Source: Desulfobacula sp. (GTDB lineage Bacteria > Desulfobacterota > Desulfobacteria > Desulfobacterales > Desulfobacteraceae). From it: 49,874 nucleotides of DNA. The notes under the pieces were generated by a model. It was not told the origin of the DNA. It did no database searches and was given only the letters and a program-made list of their open reading frames with translations. The stretch spans positions 1-49,874 of the forward strand of contig JAAUSZ010000006.1 in NCBI GenBank assembly GCA_012031875.1, in the 5' to 3' direction. The translations under genes and the position numbers were made by a program. Shown here piece after piece: positions 1-10,190 of the stretch. Position 1 is the stretch's first letter, and the number at the start of each line of letters is the position of its first letter.

Positions 1-726
1 GCAAGCGAGGTCCAAAAAATCTCCCAGCAATTTCAGGAACAGCTCAGCGCCCTTGATGTCAAAGCTGAAAAAAACCGGTTTGACCTGGAATCCATGGACA
101 AAAAAACCGCGGGCATGGAAGGCCAGATTGCGAAATTGACAACCTCAAAAGCCGACAGCAGCGGCATGAATGATCAATTGGCAAAAATTGATACCCGGGT
201 TACCAACAATACAAACCAGAACAAGCTGACACTCCAGACCATTGAAAGGGTGAACAAGGAACTGGTTTCTTCCCAGGCCGGCATCCAGTCCGAGCTGGAT
301 AAAAATATCAAACAGATGAAAGAAGACCTCTCGACTTTTAAAAAGGGGTTGGACTCGAAACTTGCAGCACTCGGAAATTACGATCAACAGCTCGGGGAAC
401 TGCAAAGAGATTTGAGTCTGATGGATAAAAAACTTAAAAAAATGGAGCAGGACAGCCTTTCACAAATCAAATTGGATGAAAAAGCAAGACTATTGAAGGA
501 AGAGCTGAACGCCAGTATTTTAAAACTTGACAAACAGGTCCAGAGCCTTGATCTAAAGTTAACCACCAATATATCAAGACTCCAGAAGGACATAGATGCA
601 TTGGATACTTCGCCATCGCCCGTGCCTCAAAAAACCCCGGTATCCGAACCGGTTAAACCCAAACCCCAGGTTAATATCGATACATCCAACCCGACAACTA
701 TCAAACAAAAAGTATTAACCGATTAA
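1..726 (+). CDS. Coiled-coil protein, 5' end outside window (partial)
   Basis: The reading frame is already open at base 1, so this is the C-terminal part (about 241 residues) of a longer protein. The ATG at 94 is internal. It is almost entirely charged, heptad-like coiled coil: Lys/Glu/Gln/Leu-rich, with repeated short Asp-Lys-Lys and Leu-Asp-Lys patterns and no cysteine. The last 40 residues are a Pro/Lys/Thr-rich, probably unfolded tail. No enzymatic motif or membrane segment is visible in the part present. It ends 18 bases before the large kinase-like gene at 745 and is probably co-transcribed with it. Such coiled coils are usually structural or scaffold proteins; the function is unknown. 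That it is a real gene is well supported by the long open frame and composition. Confidence 0.75.
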   Translation, partial: ASEVQKISQQFQEQLSALDVKAEKNRFDLESMDKKTAGMEGQIAKLTTSKADSSGMNDQLAKIDTRVTNNTNQNKLTLQTIERVNKELVSSQAGIQSELDKNIKQMKEDLSTFKKGLDSKLAALGNYDQQLGELQRDLSLMDKKLKKMEQDSLSQIKLDEKARLLKEELNASILKLDKQVQSLDLKLTTNISRLQKDIDALDTSPSPVPQKTPVSEPVKPKPQVNIDTSNPTTIKQKVLTD

Positions 727-744
727 CAGCCGGTATGAAGCGTT

Positions 745-2349
745 TTGGCAGTCCTTTGTAAAAATGATGCCAGCCTGATCCAGGCGGAGGGTCAGCTATT
801 ACACCAGAATATTGATTTTTCCGCTGCTTATCTGGCTGTTCAGTATCTATTTTTTCATATTCGAAAATCATTGGATCCGGTCCGGGACCAAACCATTGAG
901 GCCCTTTTTTCCGTTCTCCGGTCACAGCGTCATGATTCACAAAAACAGGTTTTTTTCCTTCATAAGGAAGCAGCCGATGCCCTGATCCACATATCCACCG
1001 ATTTTACTCACCCCTTCTCGTTTTCTGTGCTTTCCCGGCTGCAGGATCTTCTGATTTCAACCAAGGGGAAAAAACATCGCGCCGTTTCTGAAGCGCTGGG
1101 CTCCCTGCCTTTAAACATTGCCGGCCCGGACATTGAAAAAAAAGCTCCCGCGGATGTCTGTTCCATCCCGTTTGATTCATGTCTTGCCGCCCAGGGAGTC
1201 CTGGATATAAAAGCCTTCCGGTGGCAGGGAAGGACCCTGATATATTTTCTGAGTGACGGGAAAATAGCCTGTATCAAATTTGCCAGAACAAAGGAAGACG
1301 TTTATGACTTGGCCCGGGAAACCGAATGGTTATCCTTCCTGAACAGAACCCCGCCCTGCCCTGACTCGAATTTCCAGGTCCCTGTCCCGGTCTGTCTTCA
1401 CCATTGCTATGTTTTCAAATTCAGCAAGGCGCCGGAGTTTATCCTGAATATCCGGGAAATTCATCCGGATTGTCTTGCAATTATGTTTATTGCAGAAAAA
1501 GATTATTTTGAGTATGCAAACGAACCTTGGCATTTCCAGGATCAAGACAAGGAAATAAAAGCCGTTTTCGGGCGAAATGCATGGCTCCTTGGCAGGCTGA
1601 CGTCAATGGGAATCATCCATACGGCAATCATCCCCTTATTTCACAACCGGGTTCAGCACACCAGGCGTCGGGACCATGGCCTTTATGTGTGGGAGCAAGG
1701 CGGAAGGCTTGATAAATGGCTTGAATCCTGCCGGTACCCCAATTTTTCCAAATCCGGATTAAGGGATTTCGAGCACCTGACACCCTTAAAGAACACAAAG
1801 GAACTTCGGCATTTTATAGGTGAGCACATCCTTGGATTTATTCTTGTGATGGGGAGTTTTTTCAGAAATAAATCCCCTGGGAAAAAAGGCTTTGACGAAA
1901 AAGGAAATCCAATGGATTTACGAAGCCTTTTTGATAAACCGCTTTTTATCGAATTGGTCACCGAAGTCGTACGGAATTATTATCACGGGGTTACGGGCCG
2001 CCTGCCGGAAACCCTGCCCCGGTTTTTAAACGAAGGCCTGATTGATGCCCTCATCGAACATATGGGAGTGGATCATCATATGGAAGAAATTTTGCGTATC
2101 CAGGATCAGATGAATATGAGTGATGCTGAATTTGAGCATTTTTTATCATCCAGAGAATATGAAGGAGCGCTTATTAAAACCCTTCGTAAGGGTGAAAAGG
2201 ATATCATCCTGAACACCGGCCCCCACCTTGGAGGTTTTAACCAGCCCATATCCATTCCGGAATTGATTGAATTTCTCTTCTGCCTTTCCTCCCTGTGCAT
2301 CTCGGACAGATTTATCATGGAAAATGGGTTGAAAGCATGCCGGAATTAA
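745..2349 (+). CDS. Large protein with HEAT-like N-terminus and kinase-like fold, possibly SidJ-related pseudokinase
   Basis: A 534-residue protein. Residues 15-125 are helical and HEAT-repeat-like. Around residues 160-200 lies a stretch resembling the N-lobe of a protein kinase: a strand ending IACIKFA with a Lys at about 178, then a helix with Glu at about 192. A possible catalytic-loop equivalent (GIIHTAIIPLFHNR) follows near residue 290, but it lacks the HRD...N pattern, so a pseudokinase is more likely than an active kinase. From memory, large proteins of this kind in Desulfobacterales are named SidJ-related pseudokinase; I could not verify this. The start is a TTG with weak ribosome-binding context, and an in-frame stop lies at 736-738, so the protein cannot begin much earlier. 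It follows the coiled-coil gene by 18 bases. Confidence 0.6.
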   Translation: MAVLCKNDASLIQAEGQLLHQNIDFSAAYLAVQYLFFHIRKSLDPVRDQTIEALFSVLRSQRHDSQKQVFFLHKEAADALIHISTDFTHPFSFSVLSRLQDLLISTKGKKHRAVSEALGSLPLNIAGPDIEKKAPADVCSIPFDSCLAAQGVLDIKAFRWQGRTLIYFLSDGKIACIKFARTKEDVYDLARETEWLSFLNRTPPCPDSNFQVPVPVCLHHCYVFKFSKAPEFILNIREIHPDCLAIMFIAEKDYFEYANEPWHFQDQDKEIKAVFGRNAWLLGRLTSMGIIHTAIIPLFHNRVQHTRRRDHGLYVWEQGGRLDKWLESCRYPNFSKSGLRDFEHLTPLKNTKELRHFIGEHILGFILVMGSFFRNKSPGKKGFDEKGNPMDLRSLFDKPLFIELVTEVVRNYYHGVTGRLPETLPRFLNEGLIDALIEHMGVDHHMEEILRIQDQMNMSDAEFEHFLSSREYEGALIKTLRKGEKDIILNTGPHLGGFNQPISIPELIEFLFCLSSLCISDRFIMENGLKACRN

Positions 2350-2395
2350 GGTATAAGTTACACATTCTTTGGGGAGACCATATAAAGGAACCAAA

Positions 2396-2557
2396 ATGTC
2401 TAAACAATACCCGGAGTGCCCTCTGTATAATCATGCAACCTGCAAAGAATTACACAATCATAAACTATGCGCAATTATAAGGGAAGACAAACTCTGCTTT
2501 AAAAAACAACAGAAACCAAAAAAAGAAAATCCGACAGATACCCCGTCCGCAGCATAG
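2396..2557 (+). CDS. Small Cys-rich protein (53 aa)
   Basis: A small gene with ATG at 2396 and a good ribosome-binding site (AAAGGA) 8 bases upstream. The product has four Cys within residues 8-34 (one, a second after eight residues, then KLC and KLC), followed by a Lys/Pro-rich tail. The spacing suggests a small metal-binding or disulfide module. A similar arrangement occurs in the small protein at 46837. It follows the kinase-like gene by 46 bases. No function can be assigned. Confidence 0.55.
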   Translation: MSKQYPECPLYNHATCKELHNHKLCAIIREDKLCFKKQQKPKKENPTDTPSAA

Positions 2558-2715
2558 CATTATTTTTCAACCGATCTTCTCCAAAAATCAGCCTCCGATC
2601 AAAACACGAACCAAAACTTGAATCCCGGCCTTTTTAGATATTTACCTTTGAAAAAAAAAGACTTAGTATGGCACAGTTCAACTGTTAATCGTCATATTTG
2701 ATTAGGTGCAGACAA

Positions 2716-3477
2716 TTGATAGAATTTCTGGTGGATCTTATACAAAAAGCCGGTTCAATCTGTAAGGTGGAACAAAGCCGGCTCTTACCGTCTGATGTGA
2801 ATTTTAAAGGCAGAAAAGACCTGGTTACAACAGTCGATAAAAAAATTGAAAATTTCATCATAGAAAAAATCAAAACAAAATACCCGGGCCATGATATCCT
2901 GGGCGAGGAAACCGGAAGGAGCAGCTTTTCGTCCGATTATGTATGGATCATCGATCCCATTGACGGAACAACTTCTTTTTTACACCAGCAGCCGTTTTAT
3001 TCCACGAGCATTGCCGTGCAGCATCAGGGCAAAACCATTTGCGGGGCCGTGTTTGCCCCCCGGCTGGATGAATTATTTTATGCGGACCAGGACAGCGGCG
3101 CTTTTTTAAACGGCGGATTAATCCGCGTTTCCGCTGCCGAGGCCCTTATCAACAGTGTTATGGCAACAGGATTCGCCTGTCTGAGAGCCGATGCAAAGCC
3201 CAACAACCTTTCCTATTTTAATAAAATAGTTCCCCTGTTAAGAGATATCCGGCGCTTTGGATCGGCTGCTGTTGATCTTTGCTATGTGGCCTGTGGAAAG
3301 CTGGATGGGTTCTGGGAAATGAACCTTAACTCATATGATGTTGCTGCCGGCGCGTTTATCGTGGAAAAAGCCGGGGGAAAGGTCTGTGATTTTAACGGAG
3401 ATGTGTATTTCCCCGAAAACGGTATCATTTCAGCAAATCCAAGTTTGATAAACCAATTACTTGAACATTTCAAATAA
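2716..3477 (+). CDS. Inositol monophosphatase family phosphatase (SuhB/CysQ-like)
   Basis: Mg2+-dependent sugar or nucleotide phosphatase of the inositol monophosphatase superfamily, 253 residues, which is the usual size. The family metal-site motifs are present in order: GEETG (first Glu ligand), WIIDPIDGTTSF (Asp-x-x-Asp-Gly-Thr), and a C-terminal SYDVAAGAFIVEKAGG carrying the last Asp ligand. Members hydrolyse inositol-1-phosphate, fructose-1,6-bisphosphate or 3'-phosphoadenosine-5'-phosphate, and sequence alone does not settle which. The TTG at 2716 was chosen because AGGTG lies 7 bases before it and it matches the family N-terminus. An in-frame TTG at 2698 has no ribosome-binding site. 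It may be co-transcribed with the RbgA-like GTPase 29 bases downstream. Confidence 0.88.
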   Translation: MIEFLVDLIQKAGSICKVEQSRLLPSDVNFKGRKDLVTTVDKKIENFIIEKIKTKYPGHDILGEETGRSSFSSDYVWIIDPIDGTTSFLHQQPFYSTSIAVQHQGKTICGAVFAPRLDELFYADQDSGAFLNGGLIRVSAAEALINSVMATGFACLRADAKPNNLSYFNKIVPLLRDIRRFGSAAVDLCYVACGKLDGFWEMNLNSYDVAAGAFIVEKAGGKVCDFNGDVYFPENGIISANPSLINQLLEHFK

Positions 3478-3506
3478 ATTTCAGCTCACACTAAAAAAAG
3501 GTGAAG

Positions 3507-4347
3507 ATGGCCATCCAGTGGTTTCCCGGGCATATGCTTGAAACAGAAAATCTGTTGATAAAGGAAATATCCAGGGTCGATGCGGTCCTGGAGATTTTAG
3601 ACGCAAGGCTGCCCTTGGCAAGCGCCAACCCTTTTGTGGACAAGCTGTGCAAGCATAAATTCAGGCTCAAGGTTTTAAACAAGGCTGATCTTGCCGACCC
3701 GGAAACGACACCTTTATGGCTTGAATATTTTGAAAAAAACCGGATCCCTGCTTTATCAACTTGCGGGACAGAATCTTCCCAGGTATTTTATGCCTTACGT
3801 GATTGTGTTGATAAAGCCGTCAGAAATAAGGCCAGGAAGCTGAAGATCATGGTTTTGGGTATCCCGAATACAGGAAAATCCACTATTTTAAATACCCTTC
3901 CGGGAAAAAATTGCCAGAACCGGCAATTCTCCTGCCGTTACCAAACATCAGCAAAGAGCCGGCCTGCCTAATAATATTGATATCTACGATACCCCCGGGA
4001 TCTTATCTCCGGTGATCGAACCCAGGGAAAAAGCATATCTTCTGGCCGTCAGCGGCGCCATATCCGATACCGCCTTTGATTACGGCGATATTGCATTTTT
4101 TGCCGCCGGCCTGTTGATCAAAAGATATCCGCATTTATTGAAGGAGCGATACCCGTTTCTGGAAATCCTTCCTGATGATCCCGCGGTGCTTATTGAGGAT
4201 ATCGGGCTGAAAAGAGGGTATTTGAAAAAAGGGGGCCTTGTTGATTTCCAAAAAGCCTCTGAAATATTGATCCGAGAACTCAGAGCTGGTAAAATAGGAA
4301 AAATAAGTTTTGAAACCCCAAGGGACTACGAAAATGAAGCACTATAA
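3507..4347 (+). CDS. rbgA: Ribosome biogenesis GTPase RbgA/YlqF-like (frameshift in sequence)
   Basis: Circularly permuted GTPase that assists late assembly of the large ribosomal subunit. The N-terminus AIQWFPGHM is characteristic. Then come NKADL (G4), GIPNTGKST (G1), TGNSPAVTK (G2/G3 region) and DTPGIL (G3). The frame breaks at the six-A run 3905-3910; removing one A restores a 279-residue protein, the normal family length (about 280). The ATG at 3507 is preferred over GTG 3501 because it gives the conserved N-terminus. The gene ends 14 bases inside the prc gene, so they are translationally coupled. As written the sequence would give only a truncated product lacking G2-G3. A sequencing error is more likely than a real pseudogene because the downstream half is fully conserved. 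Confidence 0.85.
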
Positions 4348-6400
4348 TTTCCATCGGTTTGATATTTCACTTCTCATCAAACATCTTTTATCCATTCTAT
4401 CCATCACTTTCCTCTCTTCCTCACTGTGGGCGGCGACCCCCGGCATCATCACCCCCAAGCCCGAGTTTTCGTCGCAATGTATAGGTATCATCCAGTCTCT
4501 GGAGCGAAATCATTATTCTGAAAAAACCCTGGATAATGAAATGTCTTCCATTATTCTGAATCGATACATCAAGCAGCTTGATCCCACAAAGCAACTGTTT
4601 ACCCTTTCCGATATGAACCGGTTTAATCAATATCAATTCCGGTTTGACAACGAATTAAAAAAAGGCAACCTGGATATGGCCTTTAAAATTTTTAATTTAT
4701 ATCTGGCCCGGTCCGTAGAAAGACTGGAATATATTTCATCATTGATTGAAACCTGGGAAAAAGACCTTGATTTGACAAAGGATGATTCCATCATCCTTGA
4801 TGATGGGTTACTCCAGTGGAAACCGGATAAGGATGCATTAACTCTTTTGTGGAAAAACGACCTGAAGAACCATGTCATTTCACTGATTCTGGATAATCAA
4901 GACAAGGCTTCCATTGCCGACACACTCAAAAAAACCTATTCAAACCGGCTGCAACATCTTTTGCAGACCAATGCCGGTGATATTTTCCAGATTTTTATGA
5001 ATAGCGTCACAGGCAGCTTTGATCCCCATACCCAGTATTTTCCGCCTAATGTTTCAGAGGATTTTGACATTCACATGAGTTTGTCTCTTGAAGGGATCGG
5101 CGCTGTTCTGCAAAATGAGTACGAATTTACCAAGGTTGTCCGTTTAATCCCCAAGGGCCCTGCCGACAAATCAAACCTGCTCATGCCCGGGGATAAAATC
5201 ATCGGCGTGGGACAAGGAGAAACCGGAGAGATTAAAGATGCAATCGGTCAGCGGATTGATACGGTGGTAAAAATGATCCGGGGCCCGAAAGACACCTTTG
5301 TCCGTTTAAAAATCATCCCTTCGGAAAAAAACGATACCACCAAGACCATTCAGATCAAAAGAGAAAAGGTGAAGTTAGAGGAACAGGCCGCCAAAAAAGA
5401 AATCATTACCTTATCCTATCCGAACCCTCCTTTAAGAATAGGGATTATTGAAATCCCCACCTTTTATCTTGATTTTAACGCCTTCAACAAAGGCGATCAG
5501 GATTATAAAAGCACGACCAAAGATGTCCAGAGACTTCTTTTTGAATTGAAACAGGAGAATATTGACGGGTTGATCGTCGATTTAAGGGACAATGGCGGCG
5601 GCTCTCTTAAAGAAGCCAATGACCTGACCGGGCTCTTTTTAAAATCCGGTCCCACCGTCCAGATCAAAACAAAGAACAGGATTTCAAGGCTCTATGATGA
5701 AGATCCGTCCATTGAATATTCCGGGCCCCTTATCGTCCTGATCAATCGGATGAGCGCGTCTGCTTCAGAGATTTTTGCAGGGGCCATCAAAGACTATCAC
5801 AGGGGCATTATTGTCGGGGAAAGAAGCTTTGGTAAAGGTACGGTTCAAGAATTACAGCCGCTTGGGGAAGGCAAACTCAAAATCACCAGTGCAAAGTTTT
5901 ATCGGGTTTCCGGTGAAAGCACTCAGAATCTTGGAGTTATACCGGACCTGCAATATCCCCCGCTATACAAGATTGAAGATACGGGAGAGAGTTCTTTGGA
6001 TGGGGCCCTGCCCTGGGACCAGACTGCGAAAACAATTTACAGCTCCTATAAGCCCCTTGACGGGATGGATAAAAAGCTTTCAGCACTTTATGAAGAAAGG
6101 TCCCTGAAAGACCCGGGATTGAATTATCTGAAGAAAAGGCTTGAAATCGGGGCTGAATTGAACTCAAAGGCAGCTTTGTCCCTAAATCTGGAAGCACGGA
6201 AATTGAGAAAAAAACAATATGAAAAGGCTGAGCTTGATGTCAAAAATGAATATTTAAAGGCCATCGGGAAAAAACCGGCCGAAAAGACAAACCAGGAAGA
6301 CACAGGGATTGAAGATGCTAAAACCATCCTGATGAATCAGACCCATCTGGTGATGGCGGATTTTATAAATATTTCAAAAAATCTCGATTTTTCATGGTAA
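4334..6400 (+). CDS. prc: Tail-specific periplasmic C-terminal-processing protease (S41)
   Basis: A 688-residue S41 serine protease of the long Prc/Tsp type, which trims C-termini of periplasmic and outer-membrane proteins. A signal peptide covers residues 1-33 (hydrophobic core, cleavage after SLWA). An N-terminal Prc helical domain follows, then a PDZ domain at about 250-340 (GIGAVLQ...GPADKSNLLMPGDKI) and the protease domain. The Ser-Lys dyad is visible: Ser476 in SASASE and Lys501 in FGKGTVQ, 25 residues apart as in E. coli Prc. The C-terminal helical domain is Lys/Glu-rich. The ATG at 4334 was chosen because it gives the signal peptide directly. It overlaps rbgA by 14 bases. Confidence 0.93.
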   Translation: MKHYNFHRFDISLLIKHLLSILSITFLSSSLWAATPGIITPKPEFSSQCIGIIQSLERNHYSEKTLDNEMSSIILNRYIKQLDPTKQLFTLSDMNRFNQYQFRFDNELKKGNLDMAFKIFNLYLARSVERLEYISSLIETWEKDLDLTKDDSIILDDGLLQWKPDKDALTLLWKNDLKNHVISLILDNQDKASIADTLKKTYSNRLQHLLQTNAGDIFQIFMNSVTGSFDPHTQYFPPNVSEDFDIHMSLSLEGIGAVLQNEYEFTKVVRLIPKGPADKSNLLMPGDKIIGVGQGETGEIKDAIGQRIDTVVKMIRGPKDTFVRLKIIPSEKNDTTKTIQIKREKVKLEEQAAKKEIITLSYPNPPLRIGIIEIPTFYLDFNAFNKGDQDYKSTTKDVQRLLFELKQENIDGLIVDLRDNGGGSLKEANDLTGLFLKSGPTVQIKTKNRISRLYDEDPSIEYSGPLIVLINRMSASASEIFAGAIKDYHRGIIVGERSFGKGTVQELQPLGEGKLKITSAKFYRVSGESTQNLGVIPDLQYPPLYKIEDTGESSLDGALPWDQTAKTIYSSYKPLDGMDKKLSALYEERSLKDPGLNYLKKRLEIGAELNSKAALSLNLEARKLRKKQYEKAELDVKNEYLKAIGKKPAEKTNQEDTGIEDAKTILMNQTHLVMADFINISKNLDFSW

Positions 6401-6457
6401 AAAAGCAGGAAATGGATAATATCCCGTGAATCTTCGTCATAGTAAACGAGGCCCTAA

Positions 6458-9400
6458 CTGAAATATTTTTTTAAAACAAGAAAGAGATGCCTTCTTTTTT
6501 CCTTCTTCCTGTCCGCCCTGGTTTTTATATCTGCTTTCCCTTATTTACTGAACTTTGCCATCAATACCCTTTATATAAAAAATAAAATTTCTTCTCTGAT
6601 TCACACCAGAACCGGTATTCCCCTGGAGCCGACAGGGTTTGCCCTTAGGTTTTTCCCAAAACCGGGTATTGTTTTAAGTGATTTCCGCCTCACGCCCCGT
6701 CCAAAAATTAATTTTGAAATCAGCCGGTTGGAATTAAATATGGACCTTCAACCGCTTTTACATGGCAAGATTGTTATGGGCCAGGTTTCTCTGGAGGGCC
6801 CGAAAATAAGTTTTCCCATTAAGGATTCACACCCCCCTGGCCCTCTTTTTAAATTCCAGGCAGTTGAATTAAAAGAGGCCTTGAGTAAAATATTTCAATA
6901 TTTGCCTGAAGATCAGGAAAAATTAGAAATAAAGATCATAAATGCGGTTTCACCCTATTTCAGCAGTATGGACGGATCCCTTATCCTCTCCAGGGCATCA
7001 AAGGACATTGCGGCCCAAGCAATCATCCATAAGTTTGAAATACACACTTCTGATTTGTCTCTCATTTCTCCGGATCAATATCCGGACATAGATTCCATTA
7101 TCCTTGATCAATTGAAATTCAATGTTTCGGTCAATTCCAAGTTTGAGATCACGGCCGGAATGGATGGACAAGGCCTTATGGCAAGGTCTGTCAACAACGA
7201 CGTTCTTTTTGATTCGGATTCTGTCAATGCGTTCTTAAACTTATCTGATACAGGATATCAACTGGACATCAAGCCATTTAAACTGAATTACCCGGACGGC
7301 CTTGTGGGGGTTCACTTTTTTTCCGATCCGGCTCAAAAAAAATCAGAGATTCAGTTTACCGGAAAGGATATCCATATTGACCAGGCCAAAAAGATGTCTT
7401 TAACGGTTTTTAAAAACAGCCGATTTGTCAATGATCTGTTTGGTATCTTAAAGGACGGCATCTCCCCGGATATCCATGTGGCTTTCAGAGCGGATGACCT
7501 GAGTCTTCTTTTTGAGGCAGGAAATTTGGAACTGGCGGGAAGCGTGAAGAATGGCGTTGTCAGAATTCCAAAAACCGATTTAACCGTTTCCGAGATCAAA
7601 GGAAGGGCCGAGATCCACAACGGGATTTTAGATATAGACGCCGGCTACGGCTCCCTGGAGTCTTCCGTAATCAAACAGGGACAATTAACGATTGATCTTT
7701 TAGGGTTTGACCATGTTCCCTTTAACGGCATTTTTGTTCTGGATGCCGATCTCTCCATGGTCCCGAAGACCTTAATCCCGCTATTACCGGAAACCCTTCT
7801 GGCAAAAGAATTAGCAAAGGCTCACAATATCGCCGGCCGGGCAAATGTCAGGTTAGATCTTTCAATCCCCAAGGATTCAGGAGAGCTTGATGTGAAGATT
7901 GATTCAGACGATTTTTCAATAAAGGGGAATTATGACCGGATACCGGGCCCTCTTTCCCTTGAAAGGATCAATTTTAAATACAATTCCGGTGTGGTGCATC
8001 TGAGTCATGTCCAGGGGACCCTGGCCGGCATGACCATCGATGATCTGGATTGCGGGCTTGATCTCAAAGTGGAACCCACCATTTCCATCCGGTCCGGTTC
8101 AGCCCGGATCTCCCTTTATTCAGCATTTCCCTTTCTGATGGCCAGCAAAAGAATTCAGGATTTCCTGTCACCCCTTAAGAACGCGGCCGGGAAAATTGAT
8201 GTTTCCTCTATCCGATTGTCCGGCCCTGTTCTGACACCGGAAAAATGGGTGTATGACATAACAGGAAAGGGAAGTCAACTGGATTTGACCACACAACCAA
8301 ACCAGAGGGAAATTGGGAATCTCTCCTGTGAATATCATTTTTCCCAGAATCATTTTTCCCTGGAAAAATTTCTGCAAAAATTGAAAGCCTTTCCTGGCTG
8401 AAACCTTTTTTAGGGGGAAAAAACCCTGAAAGCTTCCGGACTCCATTGAATATGGAGAACGGCCAATTTCAAACCAACCGAAAAAAATTAATATTCAGCA
8501 GTGACTTTTATTTTCCCGATGGCCCAAAGCTTAAGATTGAAGCGGATGGAGATAATCTCAGCGCTATGGCCTTAAAAAAAATAACGGTTTCGGAGCCCGG
8601 ACTTTCAGATGCGTTTATTACCCTATATCCTGATACGGCTAAAATCCTTTTCGATTTCGATGGGATTTTAAATACAAAAACCATCGATAAATTACTGGTC
8701 CCTGACAGTGATCCGGCAAAAAAAATGAATGCCTTTACCGAAGGTGAATCCGTGTTAATCCAGTCGGGTAAGGATTCGACAATTCATATCCTGACAAAAA
8801 AATGAATCTGACCTCTTATTTATCTTCCTCAAATTCCTCCCCAACACAGAACCCGCTGTTTTTAAACAAAACCGTCAAATTAAAAACAGAAACCCTTACG
8901 ATAAAAAACCGGACCATAAGAGACATTGATACTGAAATCTCGTTTAAACCGGATGATACATATATCCGGCTCAACAAAGCGCTTTTGTGTGATCTGGAAA
9001 CAACGGGATATATTAATCTTGAAAATGACCGTATTAATGCCAGAATTCCATTCAGTGCCGTGAATAAAGAGAATATCCAAGATCTCCTGACCTGCCTTTT
9101 TGATAAAAATGATTTTATGAGCGGCCGCTATTCTTTCACAGGGGAGATCACATCAGATACCTTGCAACAGAACCTTTTAGATACCTTGAACGGCTCCTTT
9201 CTTTTTCAGGCTGAAGAGGGACGGATCTATAAACTGACACTTCTTTCAAGAATCCTTTCAGTACTGAATGTATCCAGTTTTTTAAAAGGCAGCATTCCGG
9301 ATATTACTCAAAAAGGATTTGCCTATAGCAGGATTTCCATTGATGCAGAGATTAAGGACAGCATTATTCATATTACAAAAGCAATCGTTGACGGGAAAGA

Positions 9401-9721
9401 TATGACCCTTATTTTTACCGGCCGGATTGATCTGATGAATGATTATATGGATTTGACCTGCCTTGTGGCCCCGTTTAAAACCATTGATCTGATCATTGAA
9501 AAATACCCGTCGTCAGCACGCTTCTCAGTGGAAACCTTGTTTCCGTTCCTGTAAAGGCCAGTGGTAAAATTTCTGACCCTGCGGTGGTTCCCCTGCATCC
9601 ATCGGCCGTGGGTGAGGGTCTTATCAATATGATGGCCAATATTTTAAAAACACCCGTAAGATTATTGGACAAGATATCGAATGATGAGCAAACCCGCGGA
9701 ACCGCTTCCGAAAAAAAATAA
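6458..9721 (+). CDS. AsmA/YhdP-like membrane-anchored protein (three frameshifts in sequence)
   Basis: A large AsmA-superfamily protein of about 1088 residues after correction. These proteins are anchored in the inner membrane and form long periplasmic beta-rich bridges implicated in lipid transport and outer-membrane homeostasis. Residues 12-32 are a hydrophobic N-terminal anchor. The rest is repetitive beta-strand sequence, and the C-terminal 150 residues match the AsmA-like C-terminal region (LNGSFLFQAEEGRIY, then the FTGRIDLMNDYMDL segment). The frame breaks at A runs 8376-8380, 8796-8802 and 9499-9503; adding one A to each gives one open frame ending at TAA 9719-9721. The only in-frame start is CTG 6458, after GAGG and directly after a stop. 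Deleting that C would create ATG AAA TAT, so a base error here is also possible. It overlaps recX by 41 bases. Confidence 0.8.
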
Positions 9722-10181
9722 TGAAAACCCTTTAACCCCAGCGTTAAGGTATTTGTCCCACCAACCCAGGTCCATTCGTGAAATATATGAATATCTGACA
9801 AAGAAGGGCTTCGATGAAGGCCTCGTCCTTGAAACCATTGAAATGCTGAAGGAAAAAGAATACCTGAATGATGAAATTTTTACTAGAAACTTTGTTGAAA
9901 GCAGAATCAATCATAAACCCAAATCAAAATTTGCCCTGGCCTATGAACTCAATAAAAAAGGAATTGATTCCGCCATCATTGAAGCCGCTTTAGAAGCATA
10001 TGATGACCGAGATTTGGCTTTAAAGGCAGTCCAACCAAAACTTAAACCATGGACCCGTCTTGATGGTGAAAAATTTAAGAAAAAAATTTTAAACTTTCTT
10101 CAATATAGAGGATTTAAGCCTGATGTTTCCATATCAATATTTAACGAATTGGCTCAATCAGAGCAGAAAAACACAGATTAA
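9681..10181 (+). CDS. recX: RecX regulatory protein
   Basis: A 166-residue RecX-family protein, which binds RecA filaments and limits or tunes recombination. The three-helix RecX repeats are recognisable: ALRYLSHQPRSIREIYEYL near residue 20, then KEYLNDEIFTRNFVE and the PKSKFALAYELNKKGI segment around residues 70-95. Translation can start at ATG 9681 or ATG 9684. The gene begins inside the 3' end of the AsmA-like gene. recA is not in this window. Confidence 0.88.
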   Translation: MMSKPAEPLPKKNNENPLTPALRYLSHQPRSIREIYEYLTKKGFDEGLVLETIEMLKEKEYLNDEIFTRNFVESRINHKPKSKFALAYELNKKGIDSAIIEAALEAYDDRDLALKAVQPKLKPWTRLDGEKFKKKILNFLQYRGFKPDVSISIFNELAQSEQKNTD

Positions 10182-10190
10182 AGGACAAAA

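Noticed and set aside
2673-2685. Palindrome ACAGTTCAACTGT upstream of the phosphatase gene
   Set aside because: Short and isolated; no matching copies or promoter boxes to support an operator.
2669-2690. Sigma-54-like TGGCAC upstream of the phosphatase gene
   Set aside because: The -12 GC is missing at the required spacing.
3905-3910. Programmed -1/+1 frameshifting in rbgA and similar genes
   Set aside because: The same pattern occurs in over 20 unrelated genes at ordinary homopolymers, with no slippery-site plus pseudoknot arrangement seen; base-count error is the simpler reading.
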